A stretch of DNA of 64,000 nucleotides from Nocardia ignorata NBRC 108230. GTDB lineage: Bacteria; Actinomycetota; Actinomycetes; Mycobacteriales; Mycobacteriaceae. The DNA lies in contig NZ_BDBI01000002.1 in assembly GCF_001612905.1 (NCBI RefSeq), positions 666,221 through 730,220 on the forward strand, read 5' to 3'. The notes beneath the pieces are model-generated. The model was not told where the DNA came from and ran no database searches. It was given only the letters and a program-made list of their open reading frames with translations. The position numbers and the translations under genes were made by a program. Every line of letters starts with the position of its first letter. Position 1 is the first letter of the stretch. Below, in pieces: positions 1-9,582 of this stretch.

Positions 1-537
1 GGACACCTGCATTCGCCGCAGACGCTGTCGGAGTCGGTGCGCTACAGCGGTTCTCCGCTGCCGTATTCGTTCGGCGAGAGCTCGCATCGCAAGGCGGTGT
101 GGATCGTCGACCTGGACGAGAACGGGCTGGCCGACGTGCGCCGTCACGATCTGCCGCTGGTGCGCGGGCTCAGTAGGCTCACCGGAACACTCGAGGAACT
201 GCTCACCGCCGACGAGCATCTCGGTGCGGTGGAGCATTATGTGTCGGCCACGCTCACCGACACCGCGCGGCCGGTCGACCCCATGCGCAAGCTGCGGGAA
301 CGTTTTCCGCATGCCGTGCACGTGGAATGGGTTCGGCTGGAAGGTAATCCGGAGTTGCGGTATCGCGAGCGAGTGCACGGCCGCCGCGACACCGAGGTGG
401 CCGCGAGCTTCCTGTCCGATGTACGTGGGGAACCGACCGAGGGGGAATTGGCATGGGTGGAACGAGCTCTGGCCGCCGCGGTGAGCGAGCCCGATCCGCC
501 GAGCCCGGAACCATTGACGGCGGAGCTCTCGGCGTGA
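1..537 (+). CDS. sbcD: Exonuclease SbcD, C-terminal part (cut by window edge)
   Basis: This is the nuclease subunit of the SbcCD (Mre11-Rad50 type) complex, which cleaves hairpins and processes DNA ends. The frame is open from base 1, so the N-terminal metallophosphatase domain lies outside the window; 178 codons are visible. The first residues read GHLHSPQ, the last metal-binding GHxH motif of the calcineurin-like phosphoesterase fold. A run typical of SbcD (SGSPLPYSF) follows, then the C-terminal capping region, which ends in a short acidic/proline tail. The stop lies 13 bp before sbcC, so the two are surely one operon. The motif and the partner gene make the assignment firm; no start can be given. 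Confidence 0.93.
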   Translation, partial: GHLHSPQTLSESVRYSGSPLPYSFGESSHRKAVWIVDLDENGLADVRRHDLPLVRGLSRLTGTLEELLTADEHLGAVEHYVSATLTDTARPVDPMRKLRERFPHAVHVEWVRLEGNPELRYRERVHGRRDTEVAASFLSDVRGEPTEGELAWVERALAAAVSEPDPPSPEPLTAELSA

Positions 538-550
538 CCGGGGACGCCGC

Positions 551-3500
551 GTGAGACTGCACCGGCTGGAGATGACCGCGTTCGGCCCCTTCGCCGACAC
601 CACGGTCGTCGACTTCGACGAGCTCGGCGCCGACGGGCTGTTCCTGCTGCACGGGCACACCGGCGCGGGCAAGACCACGGTTCTCGACGCCATCGCCTTC
701 GCGCTCTACGGCAAGGTGCCCGGTGCGCGCGGTGAGAGCAAACGTCTGCACTCCGACCACGCCGACCGGCTCACCCCACCACAGGTGAGCCTCGAGGCGA
801 CCCTCGGCGGTCGCAAGCTGCGACTGACGCGCGTGCCCGAGTTCGAACGACCCAAGCGCGACGGATCCGGCACCCGGGTCTCCCAGCCCAAGGCCACACT
901 CACCTGGCTCGACGGCAGCGGCGAGAACCTCTCGCGCATCACCGACATCGGCGACGAGGTGCTGCGGCTGCTCGGCATGAGCGCCGACCAGTTCTTCCAG
1001 GTGGTGCTGCTGCCGCAGGGCGATTTCGCCCGGTTCCTGCGGGCGGAGAACGAGGATCGCGAAAAGCTGCTCGAAAAGCTTTTCGACACACAGCGTTTCG
1101 GCACAGCGGAGCGGTGGCTGGCCGACCGTAGACGCACCGCCGAAGCCGAACTCGGGGTGCTGAGACAGGGCATCGACCGGCTCATCACGAAGGTGGGAAT
1201 GGCGGCCGGGTACGGCGGCGCGGAATCGGTCGGGCTGCCCGACGCGGTGAGCTGGTCACAGGATCTGCTCTCCACGGCCCGCCACGAACTGGCCGAGGCC
1301 ATCGCGAATACCGAACTGCGCCAGAAGGAGTCCGACGCCGCCCGCGCCGAAGCCGACGAGCAGCGCCGCATCACCGAACTCCATGCCCGGATGCGGGCAG
1401 CCAGGTCCGAACTCGAGGCCTACACCGCTGCCGCCCCCCACCGCGCGGCCCTGGAACGCGAACTCGACCAGGCTCGTCGCGCCGAACCGGTCGTCCAGGC
1501 CATCGACGAGGCCCGGACCGTCGTCCGCGACCTGCGCCGCGCCGAAACCGCCACGCGCGCCGCCGCGACCGAACTCGCCACCCAGCTCCGCGCCGAAGCG
1601 GCTGCCGACCTACCGGGTCTCGACCTGCTGACCGTGATCACCGACGAGCCCGATGAGGCCCGACAGAACCCGCGATCGGACGCGGCGGGGGATGCGGGTA
1701 CGGCTTCCGATCGTCGTCCGCGCGCTGCGGATGCGCGCTCGACGGTCGACGGGTCGGAGCAAGCTGAGGGTGTCGCCGATGGCGGCTCGAGCCATCACCT
1801 CGAGGACCCGATGGCGTCTTCGCTCGACGGTTCGCGTGGACAGGACGTGCGGTCGGTCCGGCCGCGCTCGACTGATACCGATGGAGAGGCCGACCACCGC
1901 AGCGGTGCGAACGGCGGTGGCGTGCGCGACGCGTCATCAGGGGGCGTCGCGGCTGGTCCGGTGCGGGATGTCGCGGGAGATCTCGACGGGGCTGTCAGTC
2001 GGTGGAACGCGCTGATCGGCGTTCTCGGGGCGGTCCGGGCCGAGGCGGTGACCGCGAGGCAGCTGGCGGGGGATCTCGCGGCGCACGAGGCGGAGGCCGA
2101 ACGGTTGACGCGGCGGGCCGGGGAGCTGGCGCGCAGGCGCGAGGAACTGCCCGCGATGATCGCCTCGGCGCAGGAGCAGTTGCGGGAGGCGACCGATGCC
2201 GCCGCTGCGCTGCCGGGGTTGCGCAACGACCTGTCGAAATGGCAGGACTCGGCGGCCGCTGCCGTCGAATTGACCACCAAGCGACCGGCTCTGGACCGGG
2301 CGCAGGCCGAGCTCGACGAGGCACGGCGAGCCCACCTCGATGCGCGGGAGCAGGTGCTCGACCTGCGTTCGCGACGCCTGGCGGGGATGGCTGCCGAGCT
2401 CGCGGGCGCGTTGGTCGATGGCGCGCCGTGCACGGTCTGCGGTTCCGCCGAGCACCCCGAACCGGCCCGGCCGACCGACGACGCCGTGTCCAAGGACGCC
2501 GAAGACGCCGCAGTGGTCGCCGAGCAGGCCGCGGAGGCCGCACGCGACCGAGTCGCCCAGCGCATCGCCACCCTGGAACGCGAGATCGAAGCGCTCACCG
2601 CACGCGGTGGCGCCGCCGATCCCGTCACCCTCGCCGACGCCGTACGCACCGCCACCCACCGCTTCGAAGACGCCTCCGACACCGCGAACCAAGCGACCGC
2701 CCTGACCACGCGCCTCGAAACCCTTCGCAGCGAAGAGTCGGCCCTGCACGAGCAGTCCCGCGACCTGGACGCCCGCCTCGGCACCGTCACCGCCAATATC
2801 GCCACCACCCGCACCCGCCTCGACGAACTCACCGCCCGCCTGCGCACCGCGGCGGGTGCCGACACCTCAGTCGACGCCCGCGCCGCCCGCCTCGAATCCC
2901 TCATCACCGCAGCCACCGCCCTGCGCGACGCCCGAACCGCGGAATCCGCCGCCCGCACAGCCGTCACCCGCATCGCCACCCGCGTCGAAAACCTCGCGGC
3001 AGCAGCGGGATTCCTCTCACAGGATGCGTCGCCGACACCCGAGGGACCGGCCGCGAATCACTCGTCCGACACACCGGAAACCCCGCCTCGCACACCCCGA
3101 AACCCGGCTGCCCCGGTGACGCCGACGCTGTTCGACCTTTTCGACGAGGAGGACGACGAAGAAGAGCCGGCCGACGAGCCGGTCGCGCCGCGGGACGACA
3201 TCGCCTTGCTCACCGCCTGTGCACAGGTCGTCGGAGCGGCTGCTCGCACAGCCCGGCAGCAGACGGCGATCGAGGCCGAACTCACCGCCGCCGACCGGGC
3301 GCGGGCACACGCCGAGGCGGTGTTGGCCGAGCCGGGGATTCAGGCAGTGGCCGAGCGTGTTCCGGGTGATCCGGTCGAATGGGAGCAGCGGTTCGCGCTG
3401 GCACAGAATGCGCTCACTTCAGCGGTCGCCGCGCAGTCGGCGGCGACCGAGCGTGTCGCCCAACTCGAACAGTTGAGTACCCAGCTCTGGGGTGAGGTGG

Positions 3501-4075
3501 AGCGGATCGCACCCAAACAGCGGGAATTCGACGAGCTGGCCGGGTTGGCCGAGGTGGTCGCCGGGCGCGGCGAGAACAATCGGCGAATGTCGTTGCGGTC
3601 CTATGTGCTTGCCGCGCGGCTCGAGGAAGTGGCGGTGGCGGGGTCGGTGCGGTTGCGCCGGATGTCGGGTGGCCGTTACGAATTCGTCCACTCGGACAAG
3701 GCCGGTCCGCGCGGCAGGCGCGGCGGACTCGGTCTCGACGTGCGCGACGACTACACCGGCTCCGTCCGTTCGGCGAAAACCCTCTCCGGCGGCGAAACCT
3801 TTATGGCCTCACTCGCTTTGGCGCTCGGCCTGGCCGACGTGGTCGCCACCGAAGCCGGTGGCGTCACCCTCGACACCCTGTTCATCGACGAGGGTTTCGG
3901 CAGCCTCGACGCCGACACCCTCGATGCCGTCATGGGCGTCCTCGACGAACTGCGCGCCGGCGGCCGCGTAGTCGGCGTGGTCAGCCACGTCGACGAAATG
4001 CGCCAACGCATCCCCACCCGCCTCCACGTCCTACGCGGCCGCAACGGCTCTCACCTCAAAACCACCGTCGCCTGA
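551..4075 (+). CDS. sbcC: Exonuclease subunit SbcC (Rad50-like SMC ATPase)
   Basis: This is the ATPase/coiled-coil subunit of SbcCD. At 1174 aa it is longer than E. coli SbcC (about 1050). Walker A (GHTGAGKT) lies at residues 35-42, the zinc-hook CxxC at Cys627 and Cys630, the ABC signature LSGGE at 1078-1082 and Walker B (LFIDE) at 1110-1114. The two coiled-coil arms between head and hook are Ala/Arg/Glu-rich. Each arm is interrupted by a low-complexity stretch: about 366-480 (Gly/Asp/Ser/Arg-rich) and about 823-883 (Pro/Thr-rich, then an acidic run). These are probably disordered and sit at nearly equal distances from the hook. The GTG start is preceded by a 13-bp gap from sbcD. The gene ends facing the YczE-type gene with 1 bp between them. 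Confidence 0.95.
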   Translation: MRLHRLEMTAFGPFADTTVVDFDELGADGLFLLHGHTGAGKTTVLDAIAFALYGKVPGARGESKRLHSDHADRLTPPQVSLEATLGGRKLRLTRVPEFERPKRDGSGTRVSQPKATLTWLDGSGENLSRITDIGDEVLRLLGMSADQFFQVVLLPQGDFARFLRAENEDREKLLEKLFDTQRFGTAERWLADRRRTAEAELGVLRQGIDRLITKVGMAAGYGGAESVGLPDAVSWSQDLLSTARHELAEAIANTELRQKESDAARAEADEQRRITELHARMRAARSELEAYTAAAPHRAALERELDQARRAEPVVQAIDEARTVVRDLRRAETATRAAATELATQLRAEAAADLPGLDLLTVITDEPDEARQNPRSDAAGDAGTASDRRPRAADARSTVDGSEQAEGVADGGSSHHLEDPMASSLDGSRGQDVRSVRPRSTDTDGEADHRSGANGGGVRDASSGGVAAGPVRDVAGDLDGAVSRWNALIGVLGAVRAEAVTARQLAGDLAAHEAEAERLTRRAGELARRREELPAMIASAQEQLREATDAAAALPGLRNDLSKWQDSAAAAVELTTKRPALDRAQAELDEARRAHLDAREQVLDLRSRRLAGMAAELAGALVDGAPCTVCGSAEHPEPARPTDDAVSKDAEDAAVVAEQAAEAARDRVAQRIATLEREIEALTARGGAADPVTLADAVRTATHRFEDASDTANQATALTTRLETLRSEESALHEQSRDLDARLGTVTANIATTRTRLDELTARLRTAAGADTSVDARAARLESLITAATALRDARTAESAARTAVTRIATRVENLAAAAGFLSQDASPTPEGPAANHSSDTPETPPRTPRNPAAPVTPTLFDLFDEEDDEEEPADEPVAPRDDIALLTACAQVVGAAARTARQQTAIEAELTAADRARAHAEAVLAEPGIQAVAERVPGDPVEWEQRFALAQNALTSAVAAQSAATERVAQLEQLSTQLWGEVERIAPKQREFDELAGLAEVVAGRGENNRRMSLRSYVLAARLEEVAVAGSVRLRRMSGGRYEFVHSDKAGPRGRRGGLGLDVRDDYTGSVRSAKTLSGGETFMASLALALGLADVVATEAGGVTLDTLFIDEGFGSLDADTLDAVMGVLDELRAGGRVVGVVSHVDEMRQRIPTRLHVLRGRNGSHLKTTVA

Positions 4076-4076
4076 C

Positions 4077-4709
4077 CTACCCGACCGCAGCCGCCTCCTT
4101 CGCGGGCGTCGGTTCGAACCCGGGCAGCCGCCCGTCGAGGTAGGGGATCATCAGCTGGATCAGTGGTCCGATGCCGAAGGCGTACACGACGGTGCCGATC
4201 CCCACGCTGCCGCCGAGCAGCCAGCCCGTGACGAGCACCGACGTTTCGATGCCGGTGCGGATCGTCCACACCGACCAGCCGGTCCGGGCGACCAGGCCAG
4301 TCATCAGTCCATCGCGCGGTCCTGGACCCATTCCGGCGCCGATGTAGAGAACCGTCGCGGCGGCATTCACCACCACCGCGACAACCATGGCGAGCACGCG
4401 CAGCCACAGTTGTTCCGCAGCCGGGATGAGCCACAGGCCGACGTCGACCGCCACCCCGATCACCACCACATTGCTGATGGTGCCGAGCCCCGGCCGCTGC
4501 CGCAGCGGGATCCAGGCGAGCAGGACGACCACGCCGGTCAGCGCGGTCACCATCCCGAAACTCAACGGCACGTGCCCGGCGACGCCCTGATGGAAGACGT
4601 CCCACGGATCGAGCCCGAGCCCGGCGCGGATCATCACCGCCATGGACGTCCCGTACAACCACAGGCCCACATACAGGGCGACCAGGCGGCGAGTAAGCAT
4701 GCGCACCAT
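4077..4709 (-). CDS. YczE/YitT-type integral membrane protein
   Basis: This 210-residue hydrophobic protein has about five or six membrane segments. It resembles the YczE/YyaS/YitT group of small membrane proteins, whose biochemical role is not settled (some are linked to transport or to antibiotic production). Supporting features are the early GLGLDPWDVFHQG run, typical of this group, and a conserved-looking GMGPGPRDGLMTG loop near the middle. I chose the ATG at 4709, followed by MVRMLTRR; a second ATG at 4700 is equally possible. The reading frame stays open further upstream, but that part is not membrane-like and looks non-coding. The gene is convergent with sbcC and lies downstream of the alkA-ogt unit on the same strand, after a 136-bp gap. 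Confidence 0.75.
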   Translation of the reverse strand: MVRMLTRRLVALYVGLWLYGTSMAVMIRAGLGLDPWDVFHQGVAGHVPLSFGMVTALTGVVVLLAWIPLRQRPGLGTISNVVVIGVAVDVGLWLIPAAEQLWLRVLAMVVAVVVNAAATVLYIGAGMGPGPRDGLMTGLVARTGWSVWTIRTGIETSVLVTGWLLGGSVGIGTVVYAFGIGPLIQLMIPYLDGRLPGFEPTPAKEAAAVG

Positions 4710-4845
4710 CGTGCGCCCTACTGGACCCTGAATAAATAGCCAATGATGGAAAACTGGTTTGGTGCCGGGCCTCGAACCCCGGGCTACGGGTGGAAGGTCC
4801 CGCGTCGCGTCGAACGCGACACCCATCAGCTGCGCGAGCCGCACC

Positions 4846-5349
4846 TCACCCTTCGTGCGTGAGCAACCACCTCTTGGCCTCGAGCCCCCACCGGAACCCA
4901 CCGAGCGCCCCGCCGATCCGCAGCACCCGATGACACGGCACGAACAGCGCGGCCGCATTGCGCGCGCAGGCATTGGCCGCCGCCCGGGTGGCCGCGGGCC
5001 GACCGGCCAGCCCCGCGAACTCGGTGTAGGTGACCGGCTCACCCGCGGGCACCTTGCGCAGGATTTCCCAAGCCTGCGTGAGGAATTCACCCGACTGCTG
5101 ACGCACCGGCACCGCGTCGATCACGGTGAGATCGCCCGCGTGATAGTCGATGACCGCGCGGGTGACCTCGCCCAGCGAATCCCGTTGCCGCAGTTCGGCC
5201 GGTCGCAGACTCGCGTGCACGAGACCGGCCAACCCGGTCGCGTCGGCGGTCCAGCCCGAAGCCAGGACCGCGCCGTCGGCGTCGACGAGGGTGGTGAACG
5301 GTCCGATCGGGGTGCCGACCGTGGCGTAGTCGGCGTGCGTGATGGTCAT
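4846..5349 (-). CDS. ogt: Methylated-DNA--protein-cysteine methyltransferase (Ogt)
   Basis: This suicide repair protein moves the methyl group of O6-methylguanine or O4-methylthymine to its own cysteine. It has 167 residues, the usual length for the family. The active-site motif PCHRV sits near residue 138, followed by the glycine-rich IGGALGGFRWGLEAK stretch expected after it. The ATG at 5349 is preceded by GGAAAGAG, a suitable ribosome site; the upstream extension in the same frame reads as Arg/His-rich noise inside alkA. It starts 14 bp after alkA ends and the two should be co-transcribed. The same alkA-ogt pairing exists in M. tuberculosis (Rv1317c-Rv1316c), which supports a joint alkylation-damage response. 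Confidence 0.93.
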   Translation of the reverse strand: MTITHADYATVGTPIGPFTTLVDADGAVLASGWTADATGLAGLVHASLRPAELRQRDSLGEVTRAVIDYHAGDLTVIDAVPVRQQSGEFLTQAWEILRKVPAGEPVTYTEFAGLAGRPAATRAAANACARNAAALFVPCHRVLRIGGALGGFRWGLEAKRWLLTHEG

Positions 5350-5363
5350 GATGTCTCTTTCCG

Positions 5364-6851
5364 TCAGGAGTACGTGGGCAGTGGGACGGCGCCGCGCTGC
5401 ACGAGCGCCGTCTTCCACAGGTGCATGGACAGGTAGGAGCGCCAGGGCGCCCAGCGTTCGGTGTCGGTGAGGTCGATGTCCGCGAGTGCGGCGCCTTGGC
5501 GGACGACCAGGTCGGTGTCGAGCAGGATGTCGGGGTCGGCGAGCGAGCGCATGGTCACGTAGTCGGCCGTCCACGGGCCGACCCCGTCGAGGGCGAGCAG
5601 GTCGCGGCGCAGGTCGTCGGCGGTGCGGCCCGAGTGCAGTACCAGTTCGCCGTCGGCGATGGCCCGCGCGGCCGACACGATCGCGGCGATCCGGCGGGCG
5701 GGCCCGGTCAACACCTCGGCACCGTGTTCGGCGATGGCCGCGGGTGTGGGGAACAGCAGCGGTACCGGGCCCTCGATCCGTTCACCGAGCGCCTCGACCA
5801 GGCGCGCGGTGTGGGTCGACGCCGCTCGCACCGAGATCTGCTGCCCGATCATGGTGCGCAGCAAGAGTTCCGGTCCGTCGAGGCAACCCGGCACGCGGAT
5901 GCCCGGTGTGAACGGGCTCGTGTCGCCGATGTTCGGCGTGATTCCCAGTGCCTCGTCGATCCCCAGCGGATCGGCGTCGAGATCGAGCAGGTGTCGCACC
6001 CTGGCCACGGTCGGCGCCAGGTCGCGCATGTCCCGCAGGGCCAGTTCGGCTCGCACATGTCCCGGCCGGAAGGACAACCCGATGGTCGCGTGCCCGTGCG
6101 GCGTGCGCAGGCTGCGCGTGTACACCCCGTTCTCCCACAGCTCCATCCCCGGCACCGTGTGGGCGGACAGGAACCACGCCAGCCATCCGGTATCGAGCGG
6201 TTCGCGATACGGCAGCCGCAATGTCAGCAGGCCGGGTGTGGCGGGCGCCTCCACGTCGTTGCGTGGTGAGCGGCGCGATTCGGTGCGCATCGTGGTCGGA
6301 CTCACCGCGAACACCTCGCGCACGGTGTCGTTGAACTGGCGGATGCTGGCGAAGCCGGCCGCGAACGCGATATCCGACATGGGCATGTCGGTGGTCTGGA
6401 TCAGCAGCCGTGCGGTGTGCGCGCGGTGCGCCCTGGCCAGCGCGAGCGGTCCCGCGCCGAGCTCGGTGGTGAGCACCCGGGTCAATTGCCGTTGCGAATA
6501 GCCCAGTGTGGCGGCGAGTTCGGGCACACCACCCCGCTCGATCACCCCGTCGCCGATCAGGCGCATGGCGCGGGCGGCCAGGTCGGCGCGCACGTTCCAC
6601 AGCGGCGAACCGGGCGCGGCATCGGGCAGACAGCGCCTGCACGCCCGATACCCCGCCTGCTGGGCCGCCGCGGCGGTGGGCAGGAACGACACATTGGTGC
6701 GCTTGGGCGTGATCGCCGGGCACGAGGGACGGCAGTAGATGCCGGTGGTGCGGACCGCGGTGAAGAACTGCCCGTCGAAACGGGAGTCGCGGGTCGACAC
6801 CGCTCGGTAGCAGCGCTCGAAGTCCAAAGCCGTGATGGTCACGTTGTCCAC
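5364..6851 (-). CDS. alkA: Ada-type regulator fused to 3-methyladenine DNA glycosylase II (AlkA)
   Basis: This 495-residue fusion combines three parts. Residues about 1-80 are the Ada metal-binding domain with zinc ligands Cys40, Cys44, Cys71 and Cys74; Cys40 corresponds to the residue that accepts methyl groups from phosphotriesters. Residues about 95-190 are an AraC-type helix-turn-helix. Residues about 205-490 are the AlkA glycosylase, with the helix-hairpin-helix LDGVGPWTADYV followed by an Asp-containing segment expected to hold the catalytic aspartate. It should therefore sense DNA methylation, activate genes and excise alkylated bases. The start is GTG at 6851 (another GTG at 6842 is possible). 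It is the first gene of the unit with ogt. The same architecture is known in M. tuberculosis Rv1317c. Confidence 0.93.
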   Translation of the reverse strand: MDNVTITALDFERCYRAVSTRDSRFDGQFFTAVRTTGIYCRPSCPAITPKRTNVSFLPTAAAAQQAGYRACRRCLPDAAPGSPLWNVRADLAARAMRLIGDGVIERGGVPELAATLGYSQRQLTRVLTTELGAGPLALARAHRAHTARLLIQTTDMPMSDIAFAAGFASIRQFNDTVREVFAVSPTTMRTESRRSPRNDVEAPATPGLLTLRLPYREPLDTGWLAWFLSAHTVPGMELWENGVYTRSLRTPHGHATIGLSFRPGHVRAELALRDMRDLAPTVARVRHLLDLDADPLGIDEALGITPNIGDTSPFTPGIRVPGCLDGPELLLRTMIGQQISVRAASTHTARLVEALGERIEGPVPLLFPTPAAIAEHGAEVLTGPARRIAAIVSAARAIADGELVLHSGRTADDLRRDLLALDGVGPWTADYVTMRSLADPDILLDTDLVVRQGAALADIDLTDTERWAPWRSYLSMHLWKTALVQRGAVPLPTYS

Positions 6852-6897
6852 AATGGCAGCGCACCCGGCCCGGTGCTAGCGGAAATCGGCCACCTAT

Positions 6898-7146
6898 TCA
6901 GCAGCAGCGGTTAATGGGGTTCCGCTCGGCTTCGGCATAGCGTTCGCGCCAGTAATCGCGTTCGGACGGGACCGGGCGGTCCGGGTGGTTGCGGCGCAGA
7001 TGGGCCACATACCGCTGGTAGTCCTGGCCGCCGTTGATCGCGCTGTACCACCGGGCCACCGAGCGCGCGCCCGCCCAGACGCGGTGCGCGAGGGCGCGGG
7101 CGGCCGATCCGATGGACCGCCCGCCCGCATCCCCGGCCGAACTCAC
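6898..7146 (-). CDS. YbdD/YjiX family small protein, partner of CstA
   Basis: This 82-residue protein carries the family pattern WYSAINGGQDYQRYVAHL, then HP, PSERDYWRERY, and a C-terminal NPINRCC. Small YbdD/YjiX proteins are encoded directly after cstA/btsT transporters in many bacteria; in E. coli the family is tied to pyruvate or peptide uptake, but the exact job of the small protein is not fixed. The GTG start overlaps the cstA stop in a GTGA tetramer, which implies translational coupling and fixes the start. The paired cysteines at the extreme C-terminus are a hallmark of the family. Confidence 0.88.
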   Translation of the reverse strand: MSSAGDAGGRSIGSAARALAHRVWAGARSVARWYSAINGGQDYQRYVAHLRRNHPDRPVPSERDYWRERYAEAERNPINRCC

Positions 7147-9398
7147 GACACGTGCACCGATCCGGGCGCGGTCACCTTGCCCTCGGCGATGAGCACGTCC
7201 CACTCCTTCTGCACGTCCTTCTCCGCCTTCGTCGACACGAAACCGCTGGGGGAGAAGATCTTCGACGGCTGCTCCTCGGATTCGGAGCTGGTCACCTCAC
7301 CGGTGCGGATCGCGCGCAGGCACACCAGCGCACCGACGACGGTCACGATGAGCACGAGCACAGCGAACACGATCGACAACGTGCCCTGGATGAAGGTGTT
7401 GCGGATCGCGATCTCCACCTGCTCCGGCGTCTTGGCCGTCAGACAGCCCTTGCCCGCGTCCTTGGCGGCCTGGCACAGGCTGTGCTGCTTCCAGTAACCG
7501 AGCTTGGGATCGGCGGAGAAGATCTTCTGCCAGGAGGCGGTCATGGTGACGACGAGGTCCCACACCAGCGGAATACCGGGGATCCACGCCCACTTCCACT
7601 GCCCACGTTTGACGAGGATGGTGAGCACCACCGTCAGCGCGATCGCGGCCAGCAGCTGGTTGGCGATACCGAACAGCGGATAGAGCGCGTTGATGCCGCC
7701 GAACGGATCGTTCACGCCCATCAGCAGCACACCACCCCAGCCCGCGACCACGAGCAGCGAACACACCCAGGCGCCGACCCGCCACGACGGATCACGGAAC
7801 TTCTCGAAACCGCCACCGAAGTTGCCCAGCGCATCCGACACCAGGAACCGCGCGACACGAGTGCCCGCGTCGATGGTGGTGAGGATGAACAGCGCCTCGA
7901 ACATGATCGCGAAGTGGTACCAGAACGCCTTCATCGATTCGCCGCCGAGGAACTTGTGGAAGACCTCGGAGATGCCGACCGCCAGCGTGGGGGCGCCGCC
8001 GGTGCGCGAGATGATCGTCTGCTCACCGACATCCGACGCCGCGTCGGCGAACAGCTCCGGCGTCGCGGGCGGACCGTCGAGACCGAGCTTGTTGGTGTAG
8101 GCGGCGGCCGTCTCCGGTGTGCCACCGGTCAGCGAGCCGGGCGCGTTCATGCCGAAGTACAGGTGCTGGTCGATGATCGAGGCCGTGATGATGGCCATCA
8201 CCGCGACGAACGACTCCATCAGCATGCCGCCGTACCCGATCATCCGGGCATTGGATTCCTTGGCGAGCAGCTTCGGCGTGGTCCCCGAGGAAACCAACGC
8301 GTGGAAACCCGACAGCGCACCACAGGCGATGGTGATGAACAGGAACGGGAACAGACTGCCCGCGAACGCCGGACCGGTACCGCTGGAGGCGAATTCCGAC
8401 ACCGCGGGCGCCTTCAGCACCGGCATGGTGATGAGAATGCCCGCGGCGAGCAGCACGATCGTGCCGACCTTCATGAACGTCGACAGGTAGTCGCGCGGGG
8501 CGAGCAGCAACCAGACCGGCAGCACCGAGGCGAAGAAGCCGTAGGCGATCAGGCACCAGGCGATGGTGGTGCGCGACAGGGTGAACCAGTCCGCGCCCCA
8601 CTCGGTTTCCGACACCCAGCCACCGCCGACGATGGCGGCAAGCAGCAGCACGATGCCGATCGCGGACACCTCGCCGACCTTGCCCGGGCGCAGATAACGC
8701 AGGTACACACCCATGAACAGCGCGATCGGGATGGTCATCGCGATGGAGAACACGCCCCACGGGCTTTCACCGAGGGCGTTCACCACGACCAGCGCGAGCA
8801 CCGCGAGCAGGATCGTCATGATGGCCAGGATCGCGACGATCGCCGCGACGCCACCTACGGCACCCAGCTCGTCGCGCGCCATCTGGCCGAGGCTGCGACC
8901 ACGCCTTCGGGTCGAGGCCCACAGCACCAGGTAGTCCTGCACCGCACCGGCGAACACCACGCCGACGACGATCCAGATGGTGCCCGGCAGATAACCCATC
9001 TGAGCTGCGAGAACCGGACCGACGAGGGGACCGGCACCGGCGATGGCGGCGAAGTGGTGACCGTAGAGCACCCGCCGGTCCATCGGCATGAAGTCTTTGC
9101 CGTTGTCGTAGATCTCGGCCGGGGTGGCCACGTCGTCGCGCGGCTTGGTCACCTTCCATTCGATGAACCGGGCATAGAATCGGTACGCGATGACGTAGGT
9201 GCACACCGCCGCGATCACGATCCACACCGCGTTCACGGATTCTCCGCGCGCTGTCGCGAGATAGGTCCACGCGCCGGCGCCGAGCACGCCGATCCCCGCG
9301 AACACAGCCTTCTTGGCGGGCGTGATCGGCGTGCGATCGACGACACCGACCGGAGGCAAGTCCGGTTCGGTCCGCAGATATTCGATGGTCGTCGCCAT
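7143..9398 (-). CDS. cstA: Carbon starvation protein CstA (peptide/pyruvate transporter)
   Basis: This 751-residue polytopic transporter of the CstA family has roughly sixteen to eighteen membrane segments. CstA/BtsT proteins import pyruvate or small peptides when carbon is short. The N-terminal half holds the conserved GHHFAAIAGAGPLVGPV run and the middle holds GFHALVSSGTTPK, both strongly diagnostic. The ATG at 9398 follows AGGAG about 9 nt upstream. The protein ends with a soluble tail of about 60 residues. Its stop is embedded in the start of the YbdD gene. The 180-bp upstream region contains no clear operator that I could recognise. Confidence 0.95.
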   Translation of the reverse strand: MATTIEYLRTEPDLPPVGVVDRTPITPAKKAVFAGIGVLGAGAWTYLATARGESVNAVWIVIAAVCTYVIAYRFYARFIEWKVTKPRDDVATPAEIYDNGKDFMPMDRRVLYGHHFAAIAGAGPLVGPVLAAQMGYLPGTIWIVVGVVFAGAVQDYLVLWASTRRRGRSLGQMARDELGAVGGVAAIVAILAIMTILLAVLALVVVNALGESPWGVFSIAMTIPIALFMGVYLRYLRPGKVGEVSAIGIVLLLAAIVGGGWVSETEWGADWFTLSRTTIAWCLIAYGFFASVLPVWLLLAPRDYLSTFMKVGTIVLLAAGILITMPVLKAPAVSEFASSGTGPAFAGSLFPFLFITIACGALSGFHALVSSGTTPKLLAKESNARMIGYGGMLMESFVAVMAIITASIIDQHLYFGMNAPGSLTGGTPETAAAYTNKLGLDGPPATPELFADAASDVGEQTIISRTGGAPTLAVGISEVFHKFLGGESMKAFWYHFAIMFEALFILTTIDAGTRVARFLVSDALGNFGGGFEKFRDPSWRVGAWVCSLLVVAGWGGVLLMGVNDPFGGINALYPLFGIANQLLAAIALTVVLTILVKRGQWKWAWIPGIPLVWDLVVTMTASWQKIFSADPKLGYWKQHSLCQAAKDAGKGCLTAKTPEQVEIAIRNTFIQGTLSIVFAVLVLIVTVVGALVCLRAIRTGEVTSSESEEQPSKIFSPSGFVSTKAEKDVQKEWDVLIAEGKVTAPGSVHVS

Positions 9399-9582
9399 TG
9401 ACTCAACTCCTGTACAACGCGCAGAGCCTCGGGTGAAGCATCGACAACGTAGCCGATGTGCTCTGCGCGCCGGACAGGATCACACGCCGTCGCACCCAAG
9501 ATGAAATTTTGTTCAGTGTTGGTTGGAGCGCTGGCGCGCTCGAGTCGGCGGCCCCGCAAGTCGCGCGGGGTAGGGAGCGGAT

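Noticed and set aside
4755..4815. A tRNA T-arm-like stretch (minus strand, GGTTCGAGGCCCGGCACCA).
   Set aside because: The T-stem has a mismatch and no acceptor, D or anticodon arm can be built around it; at most a decayed remnant.
7152..9401. A long plus-strand open frame across cstA.
   Set aside because: The translation is Arg/His/Gln/Asp-rich with no family signature and runs exactly antisense to a clear transporter; high GC creates such frames.
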